Positions 1 through 6,454 of a DNA stretch of 64,000 bases are shown here, one piece after another. The stretch is from the NCBI RefSeq assembly GCF_900079725.1, contig NZ_LT599032.1, positions 4,212,054 to 4,276,053 of the forward strand. Direction: 5' to 3'. Below the pieces are notes generated by a model, which did not search any database, had not been told where the DNA came from, and worked only from the letters and a program-made list of their open reading frames with translations. This DNA comes from an uncultured Dysgonomonas sp. GTDB taxonomy: Bacteria > Bacteroidota > Bacteroidia > Bacteroidales > Dysgonomonadaceae. The translations under genes were made by a program, and so were the position numbers. Every line of letters starts with the position of its first letter. Within the stretch, counting starts at the first letter, position 1.

Positions 1-371
1 AGCCAGTCGTCGCAGGTATGGTCGAATACCACAACTTCTTTTGCTCCGGCAGACAAACATTGGCGGATAACTTCAGTTACCAGCTTCGGGTTGGTATTGC
101 CCGATTGTTCAGGAGTCTTATCCCATCCTATATTCGGTTTTACTACTACTTTCCACCCTTTTTTTATGAATTTGCTCATGCCGCCCATTTCAGTCATGGC
201 ACGCCTGAACATAACCTCGGGTTCACCACCCATGACGGCAACCATATCTACTGCGGCTGCAGATTCGGAGCTGATAAATTTCTCAGACAGTATATCTATA
301 TTGCCGCTTGCTTTAATTGTAGCTGCGGCTCCTGTAAGTGCTATTGCTCTTAAAAAATTACGTCTATCCAT
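1..371 (-). CDS. DUF362 protein with Tat-type signal, N-terminal part
   Basis: This is the first 123 residues of a minus-strand gene that runs off the left edge of the window. It starts at the ATG complementary to 369-371. The N-terminus MDRRNFLRAIALTGAAA has two adjacent arginines followed by a hydrophobic stretch, which fits a twin-arginine export signal. After it comes a region typical of DUF362 proteins: VMGGEPEVMFRRAMTEMGG, then the beta-strand WKVVVKPNIGWD, then AGAKEVVVFDHTCDDW. DUF362 proteins often carry a C-terminal ferredoxin-like domain, but that part lies outside the window. The molecular function of the family is unclear. Assignment is by recognised motif pattern. Confidence 0.75.
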   Translation of the reverse strand, partial: MDRRNFLRAIALTGAAATIKASGNIDILSEKFISSESAAAVDMVAVMGGEPEVMFRRAMTEMGGMSKFIKKGWKVVVKPNIGWDKTPEQSGNTNPKLVTEVIRQCLSAGAKEVVVFDHTCDDW

Positions 372-414
372 AACCAACTGTTTTTTCTTTATTTGTTTTA
401 CCTTTTACCCTTCA

Positions 415-813
415 TTATAATAACCATGGAAATTTAAAGCAAGTTTCATCGTAGAGACTATAATCTGCTTTTCCGTTCACCGCAAATGTTTTTATCAGTT
501 TAGCGTCTTTCAGCAGTTCACAGGCTTTCGTAAGAGATGCCCCTGTTTTAACCCTGTCTTCTACAAGCAGTATTGTTTTACCTTTAAAATCAAAATCGAT
601 GGGAGCCATTAGCTGTGGGCTGTCGTAAATTGGCCTCTGGTTGCTGTCTCTCAGATTGATTTTTAAAAGTTGTATTTCAATGCCGAAACGCTGATTTAGG
701 ATCGCCGCAGGGATTATGCCTCCGTTAGCGATGGCCACAATCATATCGAACTGTTCGGAAAAAGATATTGCGCGAAACCGCTCCAATACTTCTTCGAATG
801 TTTTATCATACAT
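415..813 (-). CDS. phosphoribosyltransferase family protein
   Basis: A 132-residue protein with the type I phosphoribosyltransferase signature. Residues 80-93 (TILLVEDRVKTGAS) match the PRPP-binding loop: hydrophobic strand, two acidic-type positions, then T-G-A-S. Residues 26-36 (VAIANGGIIPA) resemble the pyrophosphate-binding loop. The protein is shorter than purine or pyrimidine salvage PRTases of about 170-180 residues, so the acceptor cannot be named; xanthine/guanine-type and regulatory PRTases are both possible. It is flanked by a DUF362 gene downstream and an ECF-type membrane protein upstream on the same strand, which could suggest nucleobase salvage coupled to uptake. That link is inference only. 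Confidence 0.8.
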   Translation of the reverse strand: MYDKTFEEVLERFRAISFSEQFDMIVAIANGGIIPAAILNQRFGIEIQLLKINLRDSNQRPIYDSPQLMAPIDFDFKGKTILLVEDRVKTGASLTKACELLKDAKLIKTFAVNGKADYSLYDETCFKFPWLL

Positions 814-839
814 GATAATTATGATTTCAAGATTTCAAG

Positions 840-909
840 ATTTCAGGTTTCAAGATAAAGATGTAGTTATATTGTGAATAACATATTTTGAAATCTTGAA
901 ACCTGAAAT
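840..909. repeat. 17-bp perfect inverted repeat between two genes
   Basis: Positions 840-856 and 893-909 are perfect inverted copies, with arms beginning atttcaggtttcaagat and a 36-nt spacer. The left arm is preceded by two further partial copies of the unit 'gatttcaa' (823-840). A short T-tract relative to the plus strand follows the right arm. It may act as a weak terminator between the ECF-type gene and the phosphoribosyltransferase gene, or it may be a small dispersed palindromic repeat. Confidence 0.55.
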
Positions 910-923
910 TCCGAAATTATTTT

Positions 924-1436
924 TTAGAGTTTAGCCATAGCCTTTAATACGGCAAAGCCTCCAAATATCTGGATTAGCATACCCGGTATGCCAATGCGGA
1001 AGTCCTGAACAGCTACAAACAGATCTTTTTCTATAGCCCATTCTACTGGTATTCCTATGATCTGATAAGCCAGTACCACGCCAACTAATGCAAGAAGAGA
1101 CACTTTTTCGAAACGGTGGGCGGCATACGCAGCAGCACCGGCCAATAAAGATGATTTGATGAGGATTATAGGCAATACATCAGCCGGGGGCATGCCAAAT
1201 AAGATATTGTTAGCCAAAGGGGATAATATGGCTGTCAGCAGTCCTACACGGAAGCCATATTTATATGCGGCAATCAGTGTGAAGAAATAGATGGGCAGCC
1301 ATGTGAGCCCTCCACCCGGTATGAGATGGCAAAGTTGAGGAAGTGCTATGTTGCCGGCAATAAACAAAAGGGCAAACATATATGTTTTAGCCTCTTTGTA
1401 GTTGAGAGAATAAAGTTTTACTGTTGTTGTTTCCAT
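924..1436 (-). CDS. ECF-type transporter S-component-like membrane protein
   Basis: A 170-residue, very hydrophobic protein with about six predicted membrane segments (roughly residues 17-37, 44-62, 66-84, 90-107, 112-130, 145-166). Size and topology fit substrate-binding S components of energy-coupling factor vitamin and nucleobase transporters. The pattern PGGGLTWLPIYFFTLIAAYKYG and the repeated small-residue helices are typical of that class. No ATPase or EcfT partner lies in the window, so it would need a shared module elsewhere or act alone. The substrate is unknown. The start at the ATG complementary to 1434-1436 gives a full first helix. Confidence 0.65.
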   Translation of the reverse strand: METTTVKLYSLNYKEAKTYMFALLFIAGNIALPQLCHLIPGGGLTWLPIYFFTLIAAYKYGFRVGLLTAILSPLANNILFGMPPADVLPIILIKSSLLAGAAAYAAHRFEKVSLLALVGVVLAYQIIGIPVEWAIEKDLFVAVQDFRIGIPGMLIQIFGGFAVLKAMAKL

Positions 1437-1744
1437 AATTTCAAAACGAATTAAATCAGTGTTTTATGTTCCTATTTCGTATGGGCAGAGGATCTGCCTT
1501 CCTTTTCTAGTTGCTGCTTTGTTTGGAATGAATAGTTGTTTTTAGTGGAAAAAGATTTAAACTGTTAATACCGGTCTCTTCAATAGTGTTGTACATGATA
1601 TATTAACAGATGCAATTTTAGTCAATATTCTTGTTATGAGCAAGAAAAGGTATGTTTTTTTAGTTTCATTAAGATTCGTCTGCACTGTTGGATTTAGTAA
1701 TAATTATAGATATCTGGGCGTTTTATCATAAGAGATAATATTTG
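1437..1744. other. Intergenic region with compact GC hairpin in the ECF gene leader
   Basis: This gap separates two divergent genes. In it, 1484-1498 forms a hairpin on either strand: GGCAGA, a 3-nt loop, TCTGCC. It would lie about 50 nt upstream of the ATG in the leader of the minus-strand ECF-type gene. I looked for known riboswitch cores (TPP, cobalamin, preQ1, THF) and recognised none. Otherwise the gap is AT-rich with no convincing ORF. Confidence 0.35.
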
Positions 1745-1752
1745 TACCTTTG
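1745..1752 (+). promoter_or_regulatory. kdsA operon promoter -7 box
   Basis: TACCTTTG matches the Bacteroidetes -7 consensus TAnnTTTG and lies 37 nt before the kdsA ATG at 1789. An upstream TTG codon at 1750 lies inside this box and would be a poor start, which supports initiation at 1789. No perfect -33 TTTG is visible. Confidence 0.6.
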
Positions 1753-1788
1753 ATAAAGTTTTTAATACATTCTAATCAAACGAATAAA

Positions 1789-2589
1789 ATGAATATTACA
1801 AATCTGAAAAATGATAATTTCTTCCTGCTTGCGGGACCATGTGTTATTGAGGGGGAAGAGATGGCATTGCGCATTGCCGAAAAAATAATAGAAATCACAT
1901 CAAAACTTGATATACCCTACGTTTTCAAGGGTTCGTATAAAAAAGCAAATCGTTCGCGAGTCGATTCTTTTACCGGTATCGGTGATGAGAAAGCACTGAA
2001 AATATTGCGTAAGGTAAACGAAACATTTGGTGTGCCTACGGTGACAGATATCCATGAGACGCATGAAGCAGCGATGGCTGCCGAATATGTCGATGTATTG
2101 CAGATTCCTGCATTTCTTTGCCGTCAGACAGATCTGCTTATTGCTGCGGCTAAGACAGGGAAAATAGTAAATATCAAAAAAGGCCAGTTTCTTGCACCGG
2201 GCGGGATGAAATTTGCCGCGCAAAAGGTTGTGGATTCGGGGAACGATAATGTGATTATAACAGATAGAGGAACGTCTTTCGGATACTCTGATTTAGTAGT
2301 CGATTTTCGCGGGATACCCGAAATGAAAGAATTCGGCTTTCCTGTCGTTCTGGATGCTACCCATAGCCTTCAAAAACCAAATCAGGCATCGGGTGTTACC
2401 GGAGGGCAGCCACAGTTGATAGAAACAATGTGTAAAGCGGGTATTGCAACAGGTGTCGACGGATTATTCTTAGAAACACATTTCGATCCGGCCAATGCCT
2501 TGTCGGATGGCGCAAATATGTTGCCACTCGATCAGTTGGAAGGCTTATTGATAAAACTTACACGGATTAAAGCAGCATTAAAAGAATGA
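1789..2589 (+). CDS. kdsA: 3-deoxy-8-phosphooctulonate synthase (KDO-8-P synthase)
   Basis: A 266-residue cytoplasmic enzyme that condenses PEP with arabinose-5-phosphate to make KDO-8-phosphate for the lipid A-core of lipopolysaccharide. The sequence shows AGPCVIE near residues 15-21, the substrate-binding stretch KGSYKKANRSRVDSF, the KKGQFLAPGGM loop, TDRGTSFGY, and the C-terminal DATHS and ETHFDP metal-ligand motifs. Cys18 in AGPC is the position that is Cys in metal-dependent (Aquifex-type) enzymes and Asn in the E. coli metal-independent type, so a metal-dependent enzyme is predicted. I chose the ATG at 1789 because the longer frame starts at a TTG inside the promoter. The stop overlaps the comB start (ATGA, 2586-2589), indicating translational coupling. 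Confidence 0.95.
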   Translation: MNITNLKNDNFFLLAGPCVIEGEEMALRIAEKIIEITSKLDIPYVFKGSYKKANRSRVDSFTGIGDEKALKILRKVNETFGVPTVTDIHETHEAAMAAEYVDVLQIPAFLCRQTDLLIAAAKTGKIVNIKKGQFLAPGGMKFAAQKVVDSGNDNVIITDRGTSFGYSDLVVDFRGIPEMKEFGFPVVLDATHSLQKPNQASGVTGGQPQLIETMCKAGIATGVDGLFLETHFDPANALSDGANMLPLDQLEGLLIKLTRIKAALKE

Positions 2590-3299
2590 AAGTAGAAGTG
2601 TGTTTTTCTCCGGCTCTTTATCCATATTATGCTAGTGATAATAACCATATTACGGTTGTAGTAGATATTTTCAGGGCAACCACTACGATGTGCGCAGCCT
2701 TGAAGAACGGAGCGAGTTCTATTATATCTGTAGCTTCGATTGAAGAAGCGCAGGACTATAAGGCAAAGGGATATCTTGTAGGGGCAGAGCGTAATGTGAA
2801 GCGTTGCGATTTTGCAGATTTTGGCAATTCCCCATTTGACTATACAGCCGACAAAGTGAGAGGTAAGGATGTTGTATTCACTACCACTAACGGAACGCAG
2901 GCCATTGATATGGCGAAAGATTCGGATATACTGACCGTTGGTGCTTTTTCCAACATTAGCGCTTTGGCGGACTTCTGCGCAGATAAAGAGAAGGATGTAA
3001 TAGTGCTTTGTGCCGGATGGAATAACCGTTTCAATATGGAGGATTCCCTTTTTGGCGGTGCTTTGGCTCAGAAGTTGATTGATAGAGGCTATGCTCCCGC
3101 CTCGGATGCAACGCAGGTAGCTTTGTCGATGTGGAAAGAGGCATTGCCCGATGTTCGCAGTTATATTGACCGTACAGAGCATATTAAGCGGTTGGAAGCT
3201 CATAATCTGCAAGATTCTGTAGAATACTGTTTAACAGAGGATACCGTGAATTTGGTTCCTGTTTACAGTAAAGAAACCAAGAAAATAACAATCGGCTGA
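2586..3299 (+). CDS. comB: ComB family, putative 2-phosphosulfolactate phosphatase
   Basis: A 237-residue protein of the ComB family, whose archaeal member removes phosphate from 2-phosphosulfolactate in coenzyme M synthesis. Visible family motifs are VVVDIFRATTTMCAAL near the N-terminus, VGAERNVKRCDFADFGNSP, the TTTNGTQAI segment and the C-terminal aspartate- and arginine-rich region. The start overlaps the kdsA stop by 4 nt and yraN follows after 9 nt, so it belongs to the kdsA-birA run. Bacteroidetes are not known to make coenzyme M, so the true substrate may be another sulfolactate-like or phospho-acid compound. Family assignment is firm; biological role is open. Confidence 0.85.
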   Translation: MKVEVCFSPALYPYYASDNNHITVVVDIFRATTTMCAALKNGASSIISVASIEEAQDYKAKGYLVGAERNVKRCDFADFGNSPFDYTADKVRGKDVVFTTTNGTQAIDMAKDSDILTVGAFSNISALADFCADKEKDVIVLCAGWNNRFNMEDSLFGGALAQKLIDRGYAPASDATQVALSMWKEALPDVRSYIDRTEHIKRLEAHNLQDSVEYCLTEDTVNLVPVYSKETKKITIG

Positions 3300-3308
3300 T
3301 TTTGCCTT

Positions 3309-3674
3309 ATGGCCGAGCATAACGATCTGGGGAAAAAGGGTGAGGATGCAGCGGAGCATTATCTCAGGCAGAAGAATTATGAAATAATAGAGCGTAACTG
3401 GCTATATGAAAAATATGAAATAGATATAATTGCCCGGAATGAGGAATATATTGTTTTTGTAGAAGTAAAGACCCGTAGTTCGAGCCAATGGGGAAACCCG
3501 GAGGAGGCAGTATCGAAGGGAAAGATAAAACGGATTGTTGAAGCTGCCGATTTTTACCTTAGGGAGTACGATATAGATCAGCCTGCCCGTTTCGATGTGG
3601 TTGCGGCTATATGGAATGGCAAAAAGTTTGAGATAGAACATATAGACGATGCATTTCTGGCACCTGTAAATTAG
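3309..3674 (+). CDS. yraN: YraN family (UPF0102) endonuclease-like protein
   Basis: A 121-residue protein of the UPF0102/YraN family. It shows the characteristic N-terminal GKKGEDAAEHYLRQ, then YEIDIIARNEEYIVFVEVKTR with the D...E-x-K arrangement of the PD-(D/E)XK nuclease fold, and the RIVEAADFYL helix. Length is normal for the family. The role is unknown, although nuclease activity linked to recombination is often suspected. It lies in the middle of the kdsA-comB-yraN-yjbR-birA run with short spacers, which suggests cotranscription rather than a functional link. Confidence 0.9.
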   Translation: MAEHNDLGKKGEDAAEHYLRQKNYEIIERNWLYEKYEIDIIARNEEYIVFVEVKTRSSSQWGNPEEAVSKGKIKRIVEAADFYLREYDIDQPARFDVVAAIWNGKKFEIEHIDDAFLAPVN

Positions 3675-3679
3675 AGAAA

Positions 3680-4051
3680 ATGAATATAGAAGAAGTTCGT
3701 GAAGCATGTATATCGATAAAAGGGGCGACAGAAAGCTTTCCTTTCGGAGATGATACGCTGGTCTATAAAGTAATGGACAAAATGTTTGCCTATATGGGCC
3801 TGGAGTCAAGAGACGGTGAATTCTGGCTGAATGTGAAATGTGATCCGGAGAAAGCGATTGAACTGAGGGAGCATTACAACGGTATCAGGCCGGGTTATCA
3901 TTCAAACAAAAAGTATTGGAATACTATTGTTATTGAGAGTGATGTATCTGATGCTTTGATCAAAGAACTTATCCAACACTCGGTGGATGAGGTGATAAAG
4001 AAATTGCCAAAAGTGAAGCAAACCGAATATAATAATTTGTCTAATATCTAA
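3680..4051 (+). CDS. MmcQ/YjbR family protein
   Basis: A 123-residue protein of the MmcQ/YjbR (CyaY-like fold) family. Typical features are the N-terminal helix MNIEEVREACISIKGATESF, the FPFGDDTLVYKV strand, the WLNVKCDPEKAIELRE segment and the C-terminal motif YHSNKKYWNTIVIES followed by an amphipathic helix. Family members are small cytoplasmic proteins suspected to bind DNA, without a defined pathway. The gene starts 5 nt after yraN and is followed 15 nt later by birA. Confidence 0.88.
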   Translation: MNIEEVREACISIKGATESFPFGDDTLVYKVMDKMFAYMGLESRDGEFWLNVKCDPEKAIELREHYNGIRPGYHSNKKYWNTIVIESDVSDALIKELIQHSVDEVIKKLPKVKQTEYNNLSNI

Positions 4052-4066
4052 ATAATCGAACATACT

Positions 4067-4801
4067 ATGCCTCTGATTATCCACCTTGTCGACGAAATTG
4101 ATTCTACAAACAATTATATGAAAAGCCTGTTGCTGAAACAGAAAGTAAAGGAAGGAACCATTATCTCGGCCGATTTTCAGACCGGAGGCAGGGGGCAGCG
4201 CGGCAACGGCTGGATGTCGGAGAACGGAAAGAATCTGTTGTTCAGTATTGTATTGTATCCCGATGCGGTAAAAGCAAATGAGCAGTTCCTTATATCGCAG
4301 GTTGTATCGTTGGCTGTAGCCGATTTTCTCCGGAAATATGCAGATGGTATTACAATAAAATGGCCTAATGATATTTACTGGCGAGAGAAGAAGATATGCG
4401 GAATACTGATTGAGAATGCCATAGAAGGAGATGAAATAAAAGAGTCTGTTTGTGGGATAGGAGTCAATCTTAATCAGGAGAGTTTTGATAGCAGTCTGCC
4501 TAATCCTGTTTCTTTGAAGCAAATAACAGGAGAGTATTATGAGCAGAGTATCATGCTCGAAGAAGTCAGAGAACTCCTTTTTTCTTATTACGAGAAGTTG
4601 AGGAGGGGAGAGATGCAGATTATTGCAGAGGAGTATAGAGATTCTCTGTTCAGAAAAACAGGTTATCATTTATTTAATGACAACACAAACGATTTTATAG
4701 CCAGGATAAAAAATGTAGCTTCCGATGGAACGCTTATTTTGCAAACGGAAAGCGGAGATGAGAGACGCTTTGCGTTTAAAGAAGTAAGATATGTTCTGTG
4801 A
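4067..4801 (+). CDS. birA: biotin--[acetyl-CoA-carboxylase] ligase
   Basis: A 244-residue biotin protein ligase that activates biotin with ATP and transfers it to the carrier-protein lysine. The biotinyl-AMP loop is GGRGQRGNGW (residues 40-49), the catalytic KWPND motif is at 98-102, and KKICGILIE follows at 108-116. It starts directly with the catalytic domain and has no N-terminal DNA-binding domain, so it is a monofunctional (group I) ligase and not a repressor. The C-terminal part (after about residue 185) fits the SH3-like domain. It is last in the run that starts at kdsA. Confidence 0.93.
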   Translation: MPLIIHLVDEIDSTNNYMKSLLLKQKVKEGTIISADFQTGGRGQRGNGWMSENGKNLLFSIVLYPDAVKANEQFLISQVVSLAVADFLRKYADGITIKWPNDIYWREKKICGILIENAIEGDEIKESVCGIGVNLNQESFDSSLPNPVSLKQITGEYYEQSIMLEEVRELLFSYYEKLRRGEMQIIAEEYRDSLFRKTGYHLFNDNTNDFIARIKNVASDGTLILQTESGDERRFAFKEVRYVL

Positions 4802-4812
4802 ACTTGACCTGT

Positions 4813-5070
4813 TTAAATCAGGATGTTATATATAGTATAAGAATGTGTTTCAACACCCTCATTTGTGCGTTCATAGTGTTTGTCGATATCTATTTTTATA
4901 CATTTCCGAATATTCAGAAGAAGAAAAATCTCATCGTTAGTCAAATCCTCCTTTTCATATACTACAATGCGTGCAAAAGAGTCATCAATGGTGACTTTTG
5001 TCGCTTTTTTAGCTGGAGCATCTGATCGCAAGACAGATATTATCGGTTGCTTTTTCTCTGGTTCATCCAT
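4813..5070 (-). CDS. small hypothetical acidic protein
   Basis: An 85-residue protein that I do not recognise. It is charged, with a basic-polar N-terminus (KKQPIISVLRSDAPAKKATKV) and a C-terminal part with alternating hydrophobic and charged residues (DEIFLLLNIRKCIKIDIDKHYE). It has no signal peptide or membrane segment. It is considered real because a perfect minus-strand -7 box (TATATTTG, complement of 5129-5136) lies about 60 nt before its ATG, and because the gene fills the gap between birA and argR. It converges on birA with only 11 nt between the stops. Confidence 0.55.
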   Translation of the reverse strand: MDEPEKKQPIISVLRSDAPAKKATKVTIDDSFARIVVYEKEDLTNDEIFLLLNIRKCIKIDIDKHYERTNEGVETHSYTIYNILI

Positions 5071-5128
5071 TCAAATTCAAAATATTAAGTTTTATTTCCA
5101 GACATAATGTGTCCTGAAGTGTGAATAC

Positions 5129-5136
5129 GCAAATAT
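5129..5136 (-). promoter_or_regulatory. -7 promoter box for the small minus-strand gene
   Basis: The complement reads TATATTTG, a perfect Bacteroidetes -7 element. It would start transcription around 5122 and lead into the 85-residue gene that begins at 5070. A second TATATTTG in the same orientation lies at 5200-5207. Confidence 0.5.
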
Positions 5137-5296
5137 AGAAGAAGCCGAGAGTATAGTCAACGTTTCTTTTAATTACGCCGAGGCGCATCCTATATTTTGC
5201 AAATATAGAAAAATAAATTAAAAAAAGGAATGTTTAACTTTTTGTCGGAGTGCTATTTATATAATAATATTTTTTATGCATTAAATATTTTAGAAT

Positions 5297-5344
5297 ATGC
5301 ATAAATATGTGTAAATTTGCATTATTATTTGCATATTTATACGT
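5297..5344 (+). promoter_or_regulatory. argR promoter flanked by inverted repeat, likely ArgR operator
   Basis: The -7 box TAAATTTG (5312-5319) lies 26 nt before the argR ATG at 5346. It is bracketed by an AT-rich inverted repeat: ATGCATAAATATG (5297-5309) and CATATTTATACGT (5332-5344), with 11 of 13 positions pairing and a perfect 9-bp core. ArgR proteins bind AT-rich palindromic boxes, so autoregulation is plausible. The repeat covers the predicted transcription start region, as expected for repression. The sequence is not a textbook E. coli ARG box, so the assignment is inference. Confidence 0.5.
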
Positions 5345-5345
5345 A

Positions 5346-5801
5346 ATGACTAAGAAATACAGACATAAAATAATAAGAGAAGTGTTGCAGACGAATGATA
5401 TAAATAGTCAGGATATGCTTCTTAAACTGTTGATGGATAAAGGGTTTGAACTTACACAGGCTACTTTGTCCCGCGATATAAAAGAACTGAAAATAGTGAA
5501 GGTGCCCACGGCAAAAGGTAATTATGTATATCAGTTTTCGGAGTCGATGCAGAATATGGAAGAGGAAATGCCGTTGTCTTCTTTCGGATTTGTTAATATT
5601 GAATTTTCGGGACAACTGGCTGTGATAAAGACCCGTCCGGGTTATGCTATGGCCATAGCGGGAGAAATAGACCGCAGGGCTACACGTTATATACTGGGTA
5701 CAGTTGCAGGTGACGATACTATACTTCTGATACCGAGAGAGAATATAAGCAGGGAGGAGGTAATAGCTTCACTTTCTGAATTTATACCGAATATTGAATG
5801 A
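5346..5801 (+). CDS. argR: arginine repressor
   Basis: A 151-residue ArgR/AhrC-type regulator. The N-terminal winged helix-turn-helix includes TQATLSRDIKEL (SRD at 42-44), and the C-terminal hexamerisation and arginine-binding domain contains GTVAGDDTILLIPR (118-131), where the two aspartates bind arginine. A longer frame begins at 5307, but those 13 codons overlap the -7 promoter box, so the start at 5346 (MTKKYRHK) is used and matches the usual ArgR N-terminus. It leads an operon with a GNAT gene and argG, and probably controls it and itself. Confidence 0.95.
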   Translation: MTKKYRHKIIREVLQTNDINSQDMLLKLLMDKGFELTQATLSRDIKELKIVKVPTAKGNYVYQFSESMQNMEEEMPLSSFGFVNIEFSGQLAVIKTRPGYAMAIAGEIDRRATRYILGTVAGDDTILLIPRENISREEVIASLSEFIPNIE

Positions 5802-5811
5802 TAAGACAACA

Positions 5812-6444
5812 ATGAACAACATAGAAGAACTTGTGGTAGAAAAGCCGATGGAGCAACAACAACTTACTATACAGATAGCCAACGAAAGCCATGTCGGATA
5901 TGTGCAAACGATATTGGATACAATTGAGGCTGCGGCTAAGGTGCGGGGCACGGGAATTGCAAAACGTACACCGGAATATGTGGAACTTAAAATAAAGGAA
6001 GGTAAAGCTATCATTGCTCTGATGGGAGATGAGTTTGCCGGATTTTGCTATATAGAATCATGGGGGAATAAGCAGTTTGTTGCCAATTCCGGGTTAATTG
6101 TAGTTGAAAAATTCAGACAGCACGGGCTGGCAAAAAAAATCAAACAGCATGCCTTTTCTCTGGCTAGAGCTATGTTTCCGACAGCCAAAGTATTTGGTCT
6201 TACATCGGGTGCTGCGGTAATGAAAATAAATACAGAACTGGGGTATGTGCCTGTGACTTTTGCACAACTGACTGATGATGAGTCTTTCTGGCGTGGCTGT
6301 CAGGGATGTGTCAATTATGATATCCTTACCCGTACCGACAGGAAATACTGTATCTGTACTGCGATGCTCTTCGATCCCGAAAAGCAGAAAGACAAGAAGG
6401 AGATAAAAGAGATAATCAAAGACCTCAAAAAGCAATTGAAATAA
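5812..6444 (+). CDS. GNAT N-acyltransferase, probable glutamate N-acyltransferase of arginine synthesis
   Basis: A 210-residue GNAT-fold acyltransferase. The central region has the acyl-CoA-binding strand and loop (SGLIVVEKFRQHGLAKKIKQ, with an H-G-L-A-K version of the Q/R-x-x-G-x-G/A loop). The C-terminal region carries six cysteines, including WRGCQGCVNY and RKYCICTAM, and a lysine-rich tail. It lies between argR and argG with 10-nt spacers. Family knowledge: Bacteroides makes arginine through N-succinyl rather than N-acetyl intermediates, so this enzyme may transfer a succinyl group to glutamate. That substrate is inference. The ATG at 5812 is preferred over a TTG at 5794 overlapping the argR stop. 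Confidence 0.75.
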   Translation: MNNIEELVVEKPMEQQQLTIQIANESHVGYVQTILDTIEAAAKVRGTGIAKRTPEYVELKIKEGKAIIALMGDEFAGFCYIESWGNKQFVANSGLIVVEKFRQHGLAKKIKQHAFSLARAMFPTAKVFGLTSGAAVMKINTELGYVPVTFAQLTDDESFWRGCQGCVNYDILTRTDRKYCICTAMLFDPEKQKDKKEIKEIIKDLKKQLK

Positions 6445-6454
6445 CATAACATAT

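Noticed and set aside
1437-1744. Riboswitch before the ECF-type gene
   Set aside because: S-component genes often have vitamin or nucleobase riboswitches, but I could not match TPP, cobalamin, THF or preQ1 core sequences. Only a simple hairpin is visible.
1750-1788. 13-codon N-terminal extension of KdsA starting at TTG
   Set aside because: The TTG lies inside the -7 promoter box and the extension is not part of the KdsA fold.
5307-5345. 13-codon N-terminal extension of ArgR
   Set aside because: The first ATG lies upstream of the predicted transcription start and its codons overlap the -7 box; the ArgR family begins at the later ATG.
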